A stretch of 6,650 nucleotides of DNA from Candidatus Neoflavobacterium equi. GTDB lineage: Bacteria; Bacteroidota; Bacteroidia; Flavobacteriales; Flavobacteriaceae. The position numbers and the translations under genes were made by a program. The stretch spans positions 1 to 6,650 of the forward strand of contig JAGHSS010000036.1 in the NCBI GenBank assembly GCA_018065745.1, read 5' to 3'. Below are positions 1-6,544 of the stretch, one piece after another; position 1 is the stretch's first letter; each line of letters begins with the position of its first letter. The notes beneath the pieces were generated by a model. The model was not told where the DNA came from and searched no databases. It was given only the letters and a program-made list of their open reading frames with translations.

Positions 1-9
1 TCTTTTTAT

Positions 10-306
10 TTATCTAAATACGATGTCTGTAATGACGTCTGCTCTTAAATCCTCGTTTAGCATTTTGATGATCTTTTGCTTTCCATAGGTCAATTCTTCA
101 CGGACAATAGAAGAGGTTAAAGATACATGAAGAACACTTCCTTTGAGGAGAATGTCTTGGGTGTAATTTGCAATTCCACTCCCCATCATATCTTTCCAAG
201 CTTCTTTAATATTTATTTGGTTGATTCCTGCTTGTAACTTATTTTGTTGAACAAACAACTTCAATACATCACCAACCGGACTTTCTTCACTATATTTTTT
301 TCTCAT
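10..306 (-). CDS. DUF721 / DciA-like protein
   Basis: A 98-residue protein recognised as the DUF721 family. In other bacteria this family includes DciA, which helps load the replicative helicase DnaB; short Bacteroidota members are mostly untested, so a role in replication is inference from the family. Visible family features are an N-terminal helix (about residues 10-25, VGDVL..FVQQNKL), the EAWKDMMG segment (35-42) that starts the compact fold, alternating strands around 52-64, and the VREELTYGKQKII helix (68-80). The length is usual for Bacteroidota members, which lack the extra extensions of some proteobacterial DciA proteins. The start at 306 is the only one that keeps the whole N-terminal helix. 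It lies inside the upstream lipoprotein gene (17-nt overlap), which suggests translational coupling. It is the last visible gene of the ftsY operon; the stop is at 10-12 and no terminator is visible before the window ends. Confidence 0.88.
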   Translation of the reverse strand: MRKKYSEESPVGDVLKLFVQQNKLQAGINQINIKEAWKDMMGSGIANYTQDILLKGSVLHVSLTSSIVREELTYGKQKIIKMLNEDLRADVITDIVFR

Positions 307-724
307 CTTTTAATGAGAAGCCTGTAGACTTCTTGTATATGTATTTTATTCCATTCTCATGCTGAAAGATTAAAGATTCAGCATCCAGCGTTAATAAGGT
401 CTCTTTCCAAGTGTTGTAAGGTGTTTTATAAACCACCGTCCACGTTCCCTCTTTTTCAGAAATGGTGAAATTTTCTACCAAATCATTTGCCAAATAGGTT
501 CCATCCAATTGCGGCATCACCTTTTTGCGTATCCCCGCCAATTTGTCCAATTGAAAATAATCAACTGTGGTATTGATCGTATAATCCTTTTTAGAACCAT
601 CTGGTAAGATCACTTCTTCAATCTCCCAATACCCATTCAATCCAACCAAATCAGCTTGTTTGATTTCTTGTTTGCAACCTGTCATCAAAACGAACAACAG
701 GATCAATCCAGCAAATTTTTTCAT
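290..724 (-). CDS. Small lipocalin-like lipoprotein
   Basis: A 144-residue hypothetical lipoprotein. It has a short type II signal peptide: Lys2-Lys3, then a hydrophobic core (residues 4-14), then a lipobox-like MTGC with Cys17 as the lipidated residue. The -3 position is Met rather than the usual Leu, with Leu at -4. The mature part begins with a GxW-type motif (LNGYWEIEEV, 29-38), as in lipocalin-like domains, followed by alternating short strands rich in aromatic residues (about 53-60, 76-90, 94-101, 107-121, 126-131), consistent with a small beta-barrel. No catalytic residues or known ligand can be named. It starts 5 nt after the ftsY stop and its 3' end overlaps the DUF721 gene, so it is almost certainly co-transcribed with both. 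The charged residues after Cys17 (KQE) might be a surface-export signal of the kind known in Bacteroidota, but this is uncertain. It could equally be a plain periplasm-facing outer-membrane lipoprotein. Confidence 0.83.
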   Translation of the reverse strand: MKKFAGLILLFVLMTGCKQEIKQADLVGLNGYWEIEEVILPDGSKKDYTINTTVDYFQLDKLAGIRKKVMPQLDGTYLANDLVENFTISEKEGTWTVVYKTPYNTWKETLLTLDAESLIFQHENGIKYIYKKSTGFSLKDEKKI

Positions 725-729
725 ATTGA

Positions 730-1683
730 CTATTTAAAAAAAGAATCTACGAATTCATATTTGTTAAACACCTGTAAGTCTTCAATTCCTTCTCCAACTC
801 CAATATAGCGTACTGGAATTTGAAATTGATCAGAAATACCAATCACCACTCCACCTTTTGCTGTACCGTCCAATTTGGTCACTGCTAAAGAAGTCACTTC
901 TGTTGCTGCTGTAAATTGTTTGGCTTGTTCAAAAGCATTTTGTCCGGTTGAACCATCCAAAACCAACATTACATCATGAGGTGCATCCTCCATAACTTTT
1001 TGCATCACACGTTTAACCTTGGTCAACTCATTCATTAAACCAACCTTATTGTGTAATCTACCTGCAGTATCAATAATCACTACATCTGCATTTTGTGCTA
1101 CAGCGTGTTGCAAGGTGTCAAAGGCTACAGATGCAGGATCACTCCCCATTTGTTGTCTGACAATGGGAACACCAACGCGGTCTGCCCAAATTTGTAGCTG
1201 GTCAATTGCAGCTGCTCTAAAGGTGTCTCCAGCCCCTAAAACAACATTCTTACCTGCTTTCTTGAATTGATATGCCAACTTCCCAATCGTTGTTGTTTTA
1301 CCAACCCCATTCACACCAACAACCATAATTACATAAGGCTTGGTTCCCGCTGGAACTTCAAATTCCAATGCATCACCTGTGTTGGTCTCAGAAAGTAAAG
1401 AGGCAATCTCTTCTCTCAATATGCTATTTAATTCGTCCGTCCCCAAATACTTGTCTTTGGAAACACGAGATTCAATGCGTTCAACAATTTTTAAAGTTGT
1501 ATCCACTCCAACATCAGAAGACACTAAAATCTCTTCCAAATTATCCAATACCTCGTCATCAACCTTTGATTTACCAGCTACTGCCTTTGATAATTTAGAA
1601 AAAAAAGATGCCTTGGATTTCTCCAATCCTTTGTCTAAAGTTTCCTTTTTTTCTGATGAAAATAAACGTTTAAAAAAACTCAT
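730..1683 (-). CDS. ftsY: Signal recognition particle receptor FtsY
   Basis: The SRP receptor GTPase. It pairs with Ffh (SRP54) at the inner membrane and hands ribosome-nascent chain complexes to SecYEG, so it serves co-translational insertion of membrane proteins. At 317 residues it is the compact form without the long acidic A domain of E. coli FtsY. The N-terminus (MSFFKRLFSS, followed by a Lys-rich stretch to about 40) is an amphipathic basic helix likely to bind membrane. The N domain spans about 25-105. The G domain shows all expected motifs: P-loop GVNGVGKTT (123-131), DTFRAAA (153-159), DTAGR (205-209), TKLDG (269-273) and GVGEG (295-299), ending with the typical EDLQVF..FVDSFF tail. 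It is the first gene of an operon with a lipoprotein and a DUF721 gene. A TAnnTTTG promoter box lies 21 nt upstream of its start. There is no sign of truncation or frameshift. Confidence 0.98.
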   Translation of the reverse strand: MSFFKRLFSSEKKETLDKGLEKSKASFFSKLSKAVAGKSKVDDEVLDNLEEILVSSDVGVDTTLKIVERIESRVSKDKYLGTDELNSILREEIASLLSETNTGDALEFEVPAGTKPYVIMVVGVNGVGKTTTIGKLAYQFKKAGKNVVLGAGDTFRAAAIDQLQIWADRVGVPIVRQQMGSDPASVAFDTLQHAVAQNADVVIIDTAGRLHNKVGLMNELTKVKRVMQKVMEDAPHDVMLVLDGSTGQNAFEQAKQFTAATEVTSLAVTKLDGTAKGGVVIGISDQFQIPVRYIGVGEGIEDLQVFNKYEFVDSFFK

Positions 1684-1704
1684 ATTACATACACTTTTAG
1701 GCTA

Positions 1705-1731
1705 CAAATATAGTTATTTCAATTGAAACAA
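1705..1731 (-). promoter_or_regulatory. Predicted ftsY operon promoter (Bacteroidota type)
   Basis: On the minus strand, TATATTTG at 1712-1705 matches the Bacteroidota -7 element TAnnTTTG exactly. A TTG at 1731-1729 could be the -33 element, with a 16-bp spacer that is slightly shorter than usual. Transcription would start near 1698-1700, giving a leader of only about 15 nt before the ftsY ATG. The spacer contains a perfect 12-bp palindrome (1717-1728). The call rests on motif match and position only. Confidence 0.6.
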
Positions 1732-1740
1732 TAATAACTA
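1711..1740. repeat. Nested inverted repeats in the ftsY promoter
   Basis: Two dyads overlap here. The outer one is an 8-bp perfect inverted repeat, TAGTTATT (1711-1718) and AATAACTA (1733-1740). The inner one is a perfect 12-bp palindrome, TTTCAATTGAAA (1717-1728). Their centres differ by 3 bp, so they are not one simple stem. The inner palindrome sits between the predicted -33 and -7 elements of the ftsY promoter, the classic place for a repressor operator. No regulator is known or encoded nearby. AT-rich DNA yields such repeats by chance more easily, so operator function is inference. Confidence 0.4.
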
Positions 1741-1742
1741 TT

Positions 1743-1753
1743 TGAGGGCCTCA
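1743..1753. repeat. 11-bp dyad upstream of the ftsY promoter
   Basis: TGAGGGCCTCA is a perfect dyad around a central G, and is the only GC-rich block in this AT-rich intergenic region. It lies 12 bp upstream of the predicted ftsY -33 element and about 55 nt past the asmA-like stop. It could be a protein-binding site. As a hairpin it would have only four pairs and a 3-nt loop, with no U-tract following, so terminator function is unlikely. Confidence 0.25.
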
Positions 1754-1779
1754 TTAACATTAAATCTGATCTGATTTCG

Positions 1780-1802
1780 TGATGTTTAAATTGTAAACAT
1801 CA
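1780..1802 (-). repeat. Perfect 9-bp stem-loop after the AsmA-like gene
   Basis: TGATGTTTA (1780-1788) pairs exactly with TAAACATCA (1794-1802) around a 5-nt loop, starting 6 nt past the stop codon of the AsmA-like gene. In the minus-strand transcript the run of U residues precedes the hairpin instead of following it, and the sequence after it is not U-rich, so it is not a canonical intrinsic terminator. It may protect the mRNA 3' end, act as a weak terminator, or serve as a DNA-binding site. A quasi-palindrome with one mismatch pair, AAATCTGATCTGATTT, lies next to it at 1762-1777. Confidence 0.4.
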
Positions 1803-1808
1803 AAAAAA

Positions 1809-4800
1809 CTATTCTTTCTTTGGAATGGCTGCTGTATCAATTTTCATTCGCTCCAAGGAATCTTTCAATTTGCGCTCTGCCCTTAACTTTTTGAAGTCAG
1901 GCAAATTTTGAGCGCTTTGTTCAAAATTTGGATCCGCTTTGTATTTCCCCATACTGATGTCGTAGTTATTTGTTTCACCGGTAATTTTGAAATTTAATTT
2001 AATCAATCCCAACGGTGGCAGCACCACGTGTAAACCAATATTATAGCGTCCGTCCATGGTTACCTGTCCTTCCATATTTCCCTTTACTCCTGACATTTTA
2101 AATTCTGTAGGCTCAATGGTCAATACGTTGTTTTTTATAGAGGAGGTTACAGCAACCTTATTAACAGCCGCATTTTCCATGTCTTTGGCATCTGCTTTCT
2201 TAGACACATCATTCAACAATTTGAAATTCTTGAATTTTATATCTTCCAATGTCATCACACCACTTCCTTTGATACTCTTCATATCCACCGTCATTTCCTC
2301 ATTTAGCAAACCTGACAGCTTGTAGTCCAAAGAGACGATTCCATAAGCATCTTTTGCCATGGTAACCATTTGGGTAAATATAGGAATCTCAGCATACGCC
2401 TTTTGGATGTCAAAATTTGACGCTTTGAAATCAGCTCTAAATCGGGCATACTTTGGATGAATTGGACGGTATTGTCCAGACATCGCAATTTCTGTATCAG
2501 CCATGCTAAAGGCTGCATCTTTAAAAATAAGCTTCCCATTGTTGGTTTCCAGATTCCCTTTGAAATTCTTCAACTTATAATTGCTAAAATCAATTTGATC
2601 AACCTGAGCCAAAATATTTAATTTCAGATGGGAAGGAATAATAACCACCCCAGAAGCCAATGTATCTGCTTTCTTAGCTGTATTGACCGTTGAAACCTGA
2701 GCCAATTCTTCCAAATCAGTCGCGGACAATTTCATAGCAGCTGTATCTGCTGCATACTTATTTTCTGTGTACAGTGCCAACATATTAATAAACTCATCGG
2801 CATTGATGTAAGATCCTTTAAAGGTCAAATTCGCCTCTAAATTTTTAGTCGATTCCTTAGCGAGGTGTTTGTTGTACAAAAAGATTAAGAAATTCTCTAT
2901 TGTACCGTCCAATTGAACATTAGACTTGCCATAGCGAACAAAGAATTCTTCAAATTTCATCTTGTCCTTATAGAACTTGAAAACCCCTTTTTTGATTTTG
3001 AATCTCTTGGGCAGTAAATCAGATTTGACAATAATTTCTTGCGCCTCTAGTTTCCCTCCATTGCTAATGGATTTATAATCCTTAGTGTCAAAAGCTTTTT
3101 TAGATCCACTCAACCACAAATTAGTCGCAATCTTACCGCTAATCTGCATTTTATCCACCTTAAAGATGGAAGTTATTACGCCCAGATCAATTGTTCCAAC
3201 AGTCTTAATTTTATATATGAGATCGTGGAAATTTGTCACCTCCCCTTCCAGAGAAAATGGCGATCCTGCCATTTGGAATTGCAGTGGATTAATTTTGATA
3301 ACCACATCTTCAGCAATCCCCTTCTCACTAGACAGACTTCCGTTGAAATTAATATTTTCAATTGGCAACTTAGGATAGGCCAAGGATTTGACATACCCAT
3401 TTTTCAACAAAACTAAATTGGTTGTTTTCGGAAATTTCTTCTCCTTGTAGTTGAATATCCCAACCGCCTTGTAATTCAAGTTTAGAATTCCTTTCAGCTC
3501 CAAACTATCCAAAGGATAAAAGTCTTTTACTTCTGCCAAATCCATTCGCAAATCAAGATCCGCGTCAATATTTGTTGGATATAACTTAGTTACCTTAGCA
3601 CGACCTTTGATGTAGTTATCCTTGGATCTCAAATCTAAATTATTCACGTCCAATTTGATATTTCTGATCAAACTGTCCAAAGCTTGCAATTTAATATCCA
3701 TGGTGATGTGATCAACAGCCTGCGGAAAATCCTTCTTTTTGAAGTACCCATCACTTACAGTTCCCACCAGGGTGAATTTTGGAATACTGACAATAACGGT
3801 ATCCATTTTATTATTTCTAAAAAGAGGTCCTCTTGCAAATACACCCTTCGCGATCAGATTCAAGTCTAATTTTCCTTTGACGTCAAAAGCCTTTATATCC
3901 AATGCTTTTTGCAATTTTTCCAAGTCCATTTTGGTCTTTAAAGCAGCATTTAATTTGGGCTTACTGAAACCAAAAGAGTTTAAATTCAATTGGGTCTTTT
4001 CTTTATTGAATTCAAAAGACAAGTTTTTCACATCTAAATCCATCGCTTCCATATCCAAATTATGGATAACAGAAACCGCGTCGATGTCTATGTTTTCAAT
4101 CGGTTTATTTACTTTTTTATGAGAGATGACCCCGTTGGTAATTCTCAATTTTGAGGCCACCGTTGGTTTTTGAGATTGATCTTGCATGTATTTCCCAGAA
4201 GCTTCAATCTTGAAATCCACATTTCCTTTGATGTTCATATCCTCCACCCACTTTTCATAGTCTGGTGGAATTAAAAACATCACTTCTTCCAGGGTAGATT
4301 TTTTAGATTGCAAATCAACCTTAAGGTCGTATCCTCCTTTGATGAAGGCAAAAAATCCTTTAAATGAAAATGGGAAATTTTTGATTTTGATCTCGTTTTT
4401 TTCAAATTCAAATTTCAACTCTTTCGCATTCACCTTTGTAACAATATCAGCCAAGACCGGCTTGTTTCTGATGTATGGGAATTGGTCCAAAGAAAAATTA
4501 AACGCATCCATTTTAATTTTGGAATTCAATTGAAAAATATCAGCACTAAAATCTCCAAACCCTTTATAATCTAAATTCAAGAGACTGAATTCCATTGGAC
4601 TCGAATAATCCTTGTAAGTAACGTTAGTGTGGTTGATAATTATTTTTTTGATCTGGAGTTCCGCTGCACTGTCTTCAGAAGAGTCTGTAGTATCTTTAAG
4701 AATGTTGTAATTCGCATTCCCTTTGGCGTCAATGACAAAGTTTAAATTAGCATCGTCCAGATAAACCGCATCCAAGACCAATTTTTTATTGAATATACTG

Positions 4801-5123
4801 TAAAAGTTAACCCCCAATGCCAACGTCTTTGCATCCAATAATTTTGTTTTATTAAAGGCATCATTATTCGTTATTTGAGCATCTTTAGCATAGACAATAA
4901 TCGCAGGGAAATATTGTACAAAAGAAACTCCTACATCAGAGAACTCCACCTTTGCGTTGAGATTTTCATTAGCCAAATCCTTTATCGTTTGATTGATCTT
5001 GTCCTTGAATAGATAGGGAACAACAAGGAGTATAGAGATCAGTACAACCAAGGTAATACCAAATATTTTTAAAGCTTTTAAGGCTGTTTTGTTCAAAGTA
5101 ATTTTATTTTTAACTGTTTCCAT
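1809..5123 (-). CDS. AsmA-like inner-membrane-anchored envelope protein
   Basis: An 1104-residue AsmA-family protein. A basic N-terminus is followed by one hydrophobic segment (about 19-39, IFGITLVVLISILLVVPYLF) acting as a signal anchor, which leaves the rest in the periplasm. The start of the mature part (about 40-130: INQTIKDL, VEFSDVGVSF.QYFPAIIVYAKDAQI) matches the AsmA N-terminal region. Next come hundreds of residues of repeated short amphipathic beta-strands (patterns such as LKLDV.NLDL and GKIATNLWLSG), as expected of a long beta-groove. An AsmA C-terminal region (about 932-1062, GSGVMTLEDIKFKNF..LPPLGLIKLNFKITG) precedes a charged, probably disordered tail (1063-1104). AsmA-family proteins (AsmA, YhdP, TamB, YdbH) are implicated in phospholipid movement between inner and outer membranes; applying that role here is inference. 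The start at 5123 places the anchor correctly. The gene stands alone between a terminator upstream and the ftsY operon downstream. Confidence 0.92.
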   Translation of the reverse strand: METVKNKITLNKTALKALKIFGITLVVLISILLVVPYLFKDKINQTIKDLANENLNAKVEFSDVGVSFVQYFPAIIVYAKDAQITNNDAFNKTKLLDAKTLALGVNFYSIFNKKLVLDAVYLDDANLNFVIDAKGNANYNILKDTTDSSEDSAAELQIKKIIINHTNVTYKDYSSPMEFSLLNLDYKGFGDFSADIFQLNSKIKMDAFNFSLDQFPYIRNKPVLADIVTKVNAKELKFEFEKNEIKIKNFPFSFKGFFAFIKGGYDLKVDLQSKKSTLEEVMFLIPPDYEKWVEDMNIKGNVDFKIEASGKYMQDQSQKPTVASKLRITNGVISHKKVNKPIENIDIDAVSVIHNLDMEAMDLDVKNLSFEFNKEKTQLNLNSFGFSKPKLNAALKTKMDLEKLQKALDIKAFDVKGKLDLNLIAKGVFARGPLFRNNKMDTVIVSIPKFTLVGTVSDGYFKKKDFPQAVDHITMDIKLQALDSLIRNIKLDVNNLDLRSKDNYIKGRAKVTKLYPTNIDADLDLRMDLAEVKDFYPLDSLELKGILNLNYKAVGIFNYKEKKFPKTTNLVLLKNGYVKSLAYPKLPIENINFNGSLSSEKGIAEDVVIKINPLQFQMAGSPFSLEGEVTNFHDLIYKIKTVGTIDLGVITSIFKVDKMQISGKIATNLWLSGSKKAFDTKDYKSISNGGKLEAQEIIVKSDLLPKRFKIKKGVFKFYKDKMKFEEFFVRYGKSNVQLDGTIENFLIFLYNKHLAKESTKNLEANLTFKGSYINADEFINMLALYTENKYAADTAAMKLSATDLEELAQVSTVNTAKKADTLASGVVIIPSHLKLNILAQVDQIDFSNYKLKNFKGNLETNNGKLIFKDAAFSMADTEIAMSGQYRPIHPKYARFRADFKASNFDIQKAYAEIPIFTQMVTMAKDAYGIVSLDYKLSGLLNEEMTVDMKSIKGSGVMTLEDIKFKNFKLLNDVSKKADAKDMENAAVNKVAVTSSIKNNVLTIEPTEFKMSGVKGNMEGQVTMDGRYNIGLHVVLPPLGLIKLNFKITGETNNYDISMGKYKADPNFEQSAQNLPDFKKLRAERKLKDSLERMKIDTAAIPKKE

Positions 5124-5132
5124 AATATTGTA

Positions 5133-5140
5133 TAAAATTA
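5133..5140 (-). promoter_or_regulatory. Weak candidate -7 box for the AsmA-like gene
   Basis: On the minus strand TAATTTTA differs from TAnnTTTG at the last base only. It lies 9 nt upstream of the ATG, so the message would be almost leaderless. No TTTG or TTG sits at the right distance upstream. It is the best candidate in the 52 bp between the terminator and the start, but this region is so AT-rich that a chance match is likely. Confidence 0.2.
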
Positions 5141-5175
5141 TAAAAAAACAGACTATAATCGGGAATTAAAGCAAC

Positions 5176-5207
5176 AAAAAAAGGCCATCTCAAGAGATGG
5201 CCTTTTT
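5176..5207 (-). terminator. Strong intrinsic terminator of the oxoamine synthase gene
   Basis: A GC-rich perfect inverted repeat, GGCCATCTC (5183-5191) and GAGATGGCC (5194-5202), is flanked by A and T runs. Read on the minus strand, the hairpin is followed by seven U residues (5182-5176), and it begins 21 nt after the stop of the oxoamine synthase gene. The two-base loop means the last pairs probably open to give a 4-6 nt loop. Because a run of T also flanks the other side (5203-5207), it could end plus-strand transcription too. It separates the upstream gene from the AsmA-like gene. Confidence 0.92.
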
Positions 5208-5228
5208 AATATGTAATTAGGTAACAAA

Positions 5229-6494
5229 CTAGTCGTTAGAAACGTCTACTGTTGTTTGAGCAGCAATTTGTTTGTATGTACCGTCAATCAATTTTTCACG
5301 AATTGCTTCAAAAGCAGAAAGTGTTTCATTGATGTCTTCAATGGTATGAGAAGCTGTTGGGATAATTCTCAACAAGATGATTCCTTTAGGAATTACTGGG
5401 TAAACAACGATAGACAAGAAGATACCGTAGTTTTCTCTCAAGTCGTTAACCATAATCATTGCTTCAGGAATAGATCCTTCCAAGTACACTGGAGTAACAC
5501 AAGTGTTTGTATCACCAATATTGAAACCACGAGATTTCAATCCGTTTTGCAATGCATTTACATTAACCCATAATTTATCCTTTAAACCTGGATTACTTCT
5601 CAACAATTCCAAACGCTTAAGCGCACCAATGGTAAGTAATGTTGGTAAGGACTTCGCAAACATTTGAGAACGCAAATTGTATTTTAAATAGTCAATGATG
5701 TCTTGGTCTGCAGCCACAAAAGCTCCAATTGAAGCCATTGATTTGGCAAAAGTAGAGAAGTAAACATCAATACCATCTTGACATCCTTGCTCTTCACCTG
5801 CTCCAGCTCCTGTAGCACCCAAAGTACCAAATCCATGAGCGTCATCCACTAAAAGACGGAAATTGTATTTCTCTTTAAGAGCAATGATTTCTTTTAGTTT
5901 TCCTTGTTGCCCACGCATTCCAAAAACTCCTTCTGTAATCACTAAAATTCCACCACCTTGTTCAGTAGCCATTTTAGTTGCACGTTGGATGTTTTTTTCA
6001 AAAGATTCAATATCATTGTGTTTGTAGGTGAAACGTTTTCCCATGTGTAAACGCACCCCATCAATAATACAAGCATGAGAATCAACATCATACACAATTA
6101 CGTCATTTTTAGTCACTAATGCATCAATGGTAGACACCATTCCTTGGTAACCAAAATTCAATAAATAAGCAGCTTCTTTTTTTACAAAAGCAGCCAACTC
6201 ATCCTGTAATTGTTCGTGTAAAGACGTGTGTCCAGACATCATACGAGCTCCCATTGGGTAAGCCGCACCATATTGAGCAGCAGCATCAGCATCAGCCTTT
6301 CTAACTTCAGGGTGATTTGCTAACCCTAAATAGTCATTAATACTCCAGTTTAGAATCTCTTTCCCTTGAAAAGTCATTCTTGGACCTAATTCTCCTTCTA
6401 ATTTTGGGAAAACAAAATATCCTTCAGCTTGAGAAGCCCATTTTCCAAGAGGCCCTTTGTTTGCGTGAATTCTATCAAATAAATCTTTTACCAT
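5229..6494 (-). CDS. PLP-dependent alpha-oxoamine synthase (SPT/KBL/BioF superfamily)
   Basis: A 421-residue fold-type I PLP enzyme of the alpha-oxoamine synthase family, which condenses an amino acid with an acyl-CoA or acyl-ACP with loss of CO2. Expected residues are present: DYLGL (54-58), His140 in DSHACIIDG (stacks on PLP), the pair Asp217/His220 in VDDAHGFG, the Schiff-base Lys251 in STFAKSMAS, and Arg376 with TASHT (380-384). The family includes serine palmitoyltransferase, cysteate acyltransferase (sulfonolipids), KBL and BioF. In Bacteroidota a sphingoid or sulfonolipid base synthase is most plausible, but residues 76-89 (GAAYPMGARMMSGH) differ from the GTGCAGSR stretch I recall in typical Bacteroidota SPT, so the substrate is not settled. 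I chose Met at 6494: conserved-looking sequence begins there and a TAnnTTTG box lies at 6537-6544. The frame stays open to an ATG at 6584, but that start is upstream of the box and adds 30 unconvincing residues. Confidence 0.95.
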   Translation of the reverse strand: MVKDLFDRIHANKGPLGKWASQAEGYFVFPKLEGELGPRMTFQGKEILNWSINDYLGLANHPEVRKADADAAAQYGAAYPMGARMMSGHTSLHEQLQDELAAFVKKEAAYLLNFGYQGMVSTIDALVTKNDVIVYDVDSHACIIDGVRLHMGKRFTYKHNDIESFEKNIQRATKMATEQGGGILVITEGVFGMRGQQGKLKEIIALKEKYNFRLLVDDAHGFGTLGATGAGAGEEQGCQDGIDVYFSTFAKSMASIGAFVAADQDIIDYLKYNLRSQMFAKSLPTLLTIGALKRLELLRSNPGLKDKLWVNVNALQNGLKSRGFNIGDTNTCVTPVYLEGSIPEAMIMVNDLRENYGIFLSIVVYPVIPKGIILLRIIPTASHTIEDINETLSAFEAIREKLIDGTYKQIAAQTTVDVSND

Positions 6495-6536
6495 GATATA
6501 TATATAGTTGTGAAAACTTCCGTTTAAAAATCGGTT

Positions 6537-6544
6537 CAAAAGTA
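6537..6544 (-). promoter_or_regulatory. Predicted promoter -7 box of the oxoamine synthase gene
   Basis: On the minus strand TACTTTTG (6544-6537) matches the Bacteroidota TAnnTTTG element exactly. The nearest -33 candidate is TTTA (6566-6563) with an 18-bp spacer, one base off TTTG. The predicted transcript starts near 6530, giving a leader of about 36 nt that ends in an 11-bp alternating AT run (6496-6506) directly before the ATG, with no Shine-Dalgarno sequence. This supports translation from 6494 rather than 6584. Confidence 0.55.

Noticed and set aside
1340..1726. 128-codon open frame on the plus strand opposite the ftsY start
   Set aside because: It is antisense to ftsY, whose GTPase motifs are complete, has a Ser/Thr/Leu-rich composition typical of a mirror frame, and shows no recognisable domain.
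1780..1802. Stem-loop as a canonical intrinsic terminator of the AsmA-like gene
   Set aside because: On the transcribed strand the U-run comes before the stem and no U-run follows, so the usual terminator layout is not met.
3739..4122. 127-codon open frame on the plus strand inside the AsmA-like gene
   Set aside because: It is the antisense shadow of a continuous AsmA-like reading frame; no promoter element or recognisable protein feature supports it. The same holds for the other short plus-strand frames between 2056 and 4533.
5256..5573. 105-codon plus-strand frame opposite the end of the oxoamine synthase gene
   Set aside because: It is Cys/Asn/Arg-rich with no family resemblance, and lies antisense to a well-conserved coding region.
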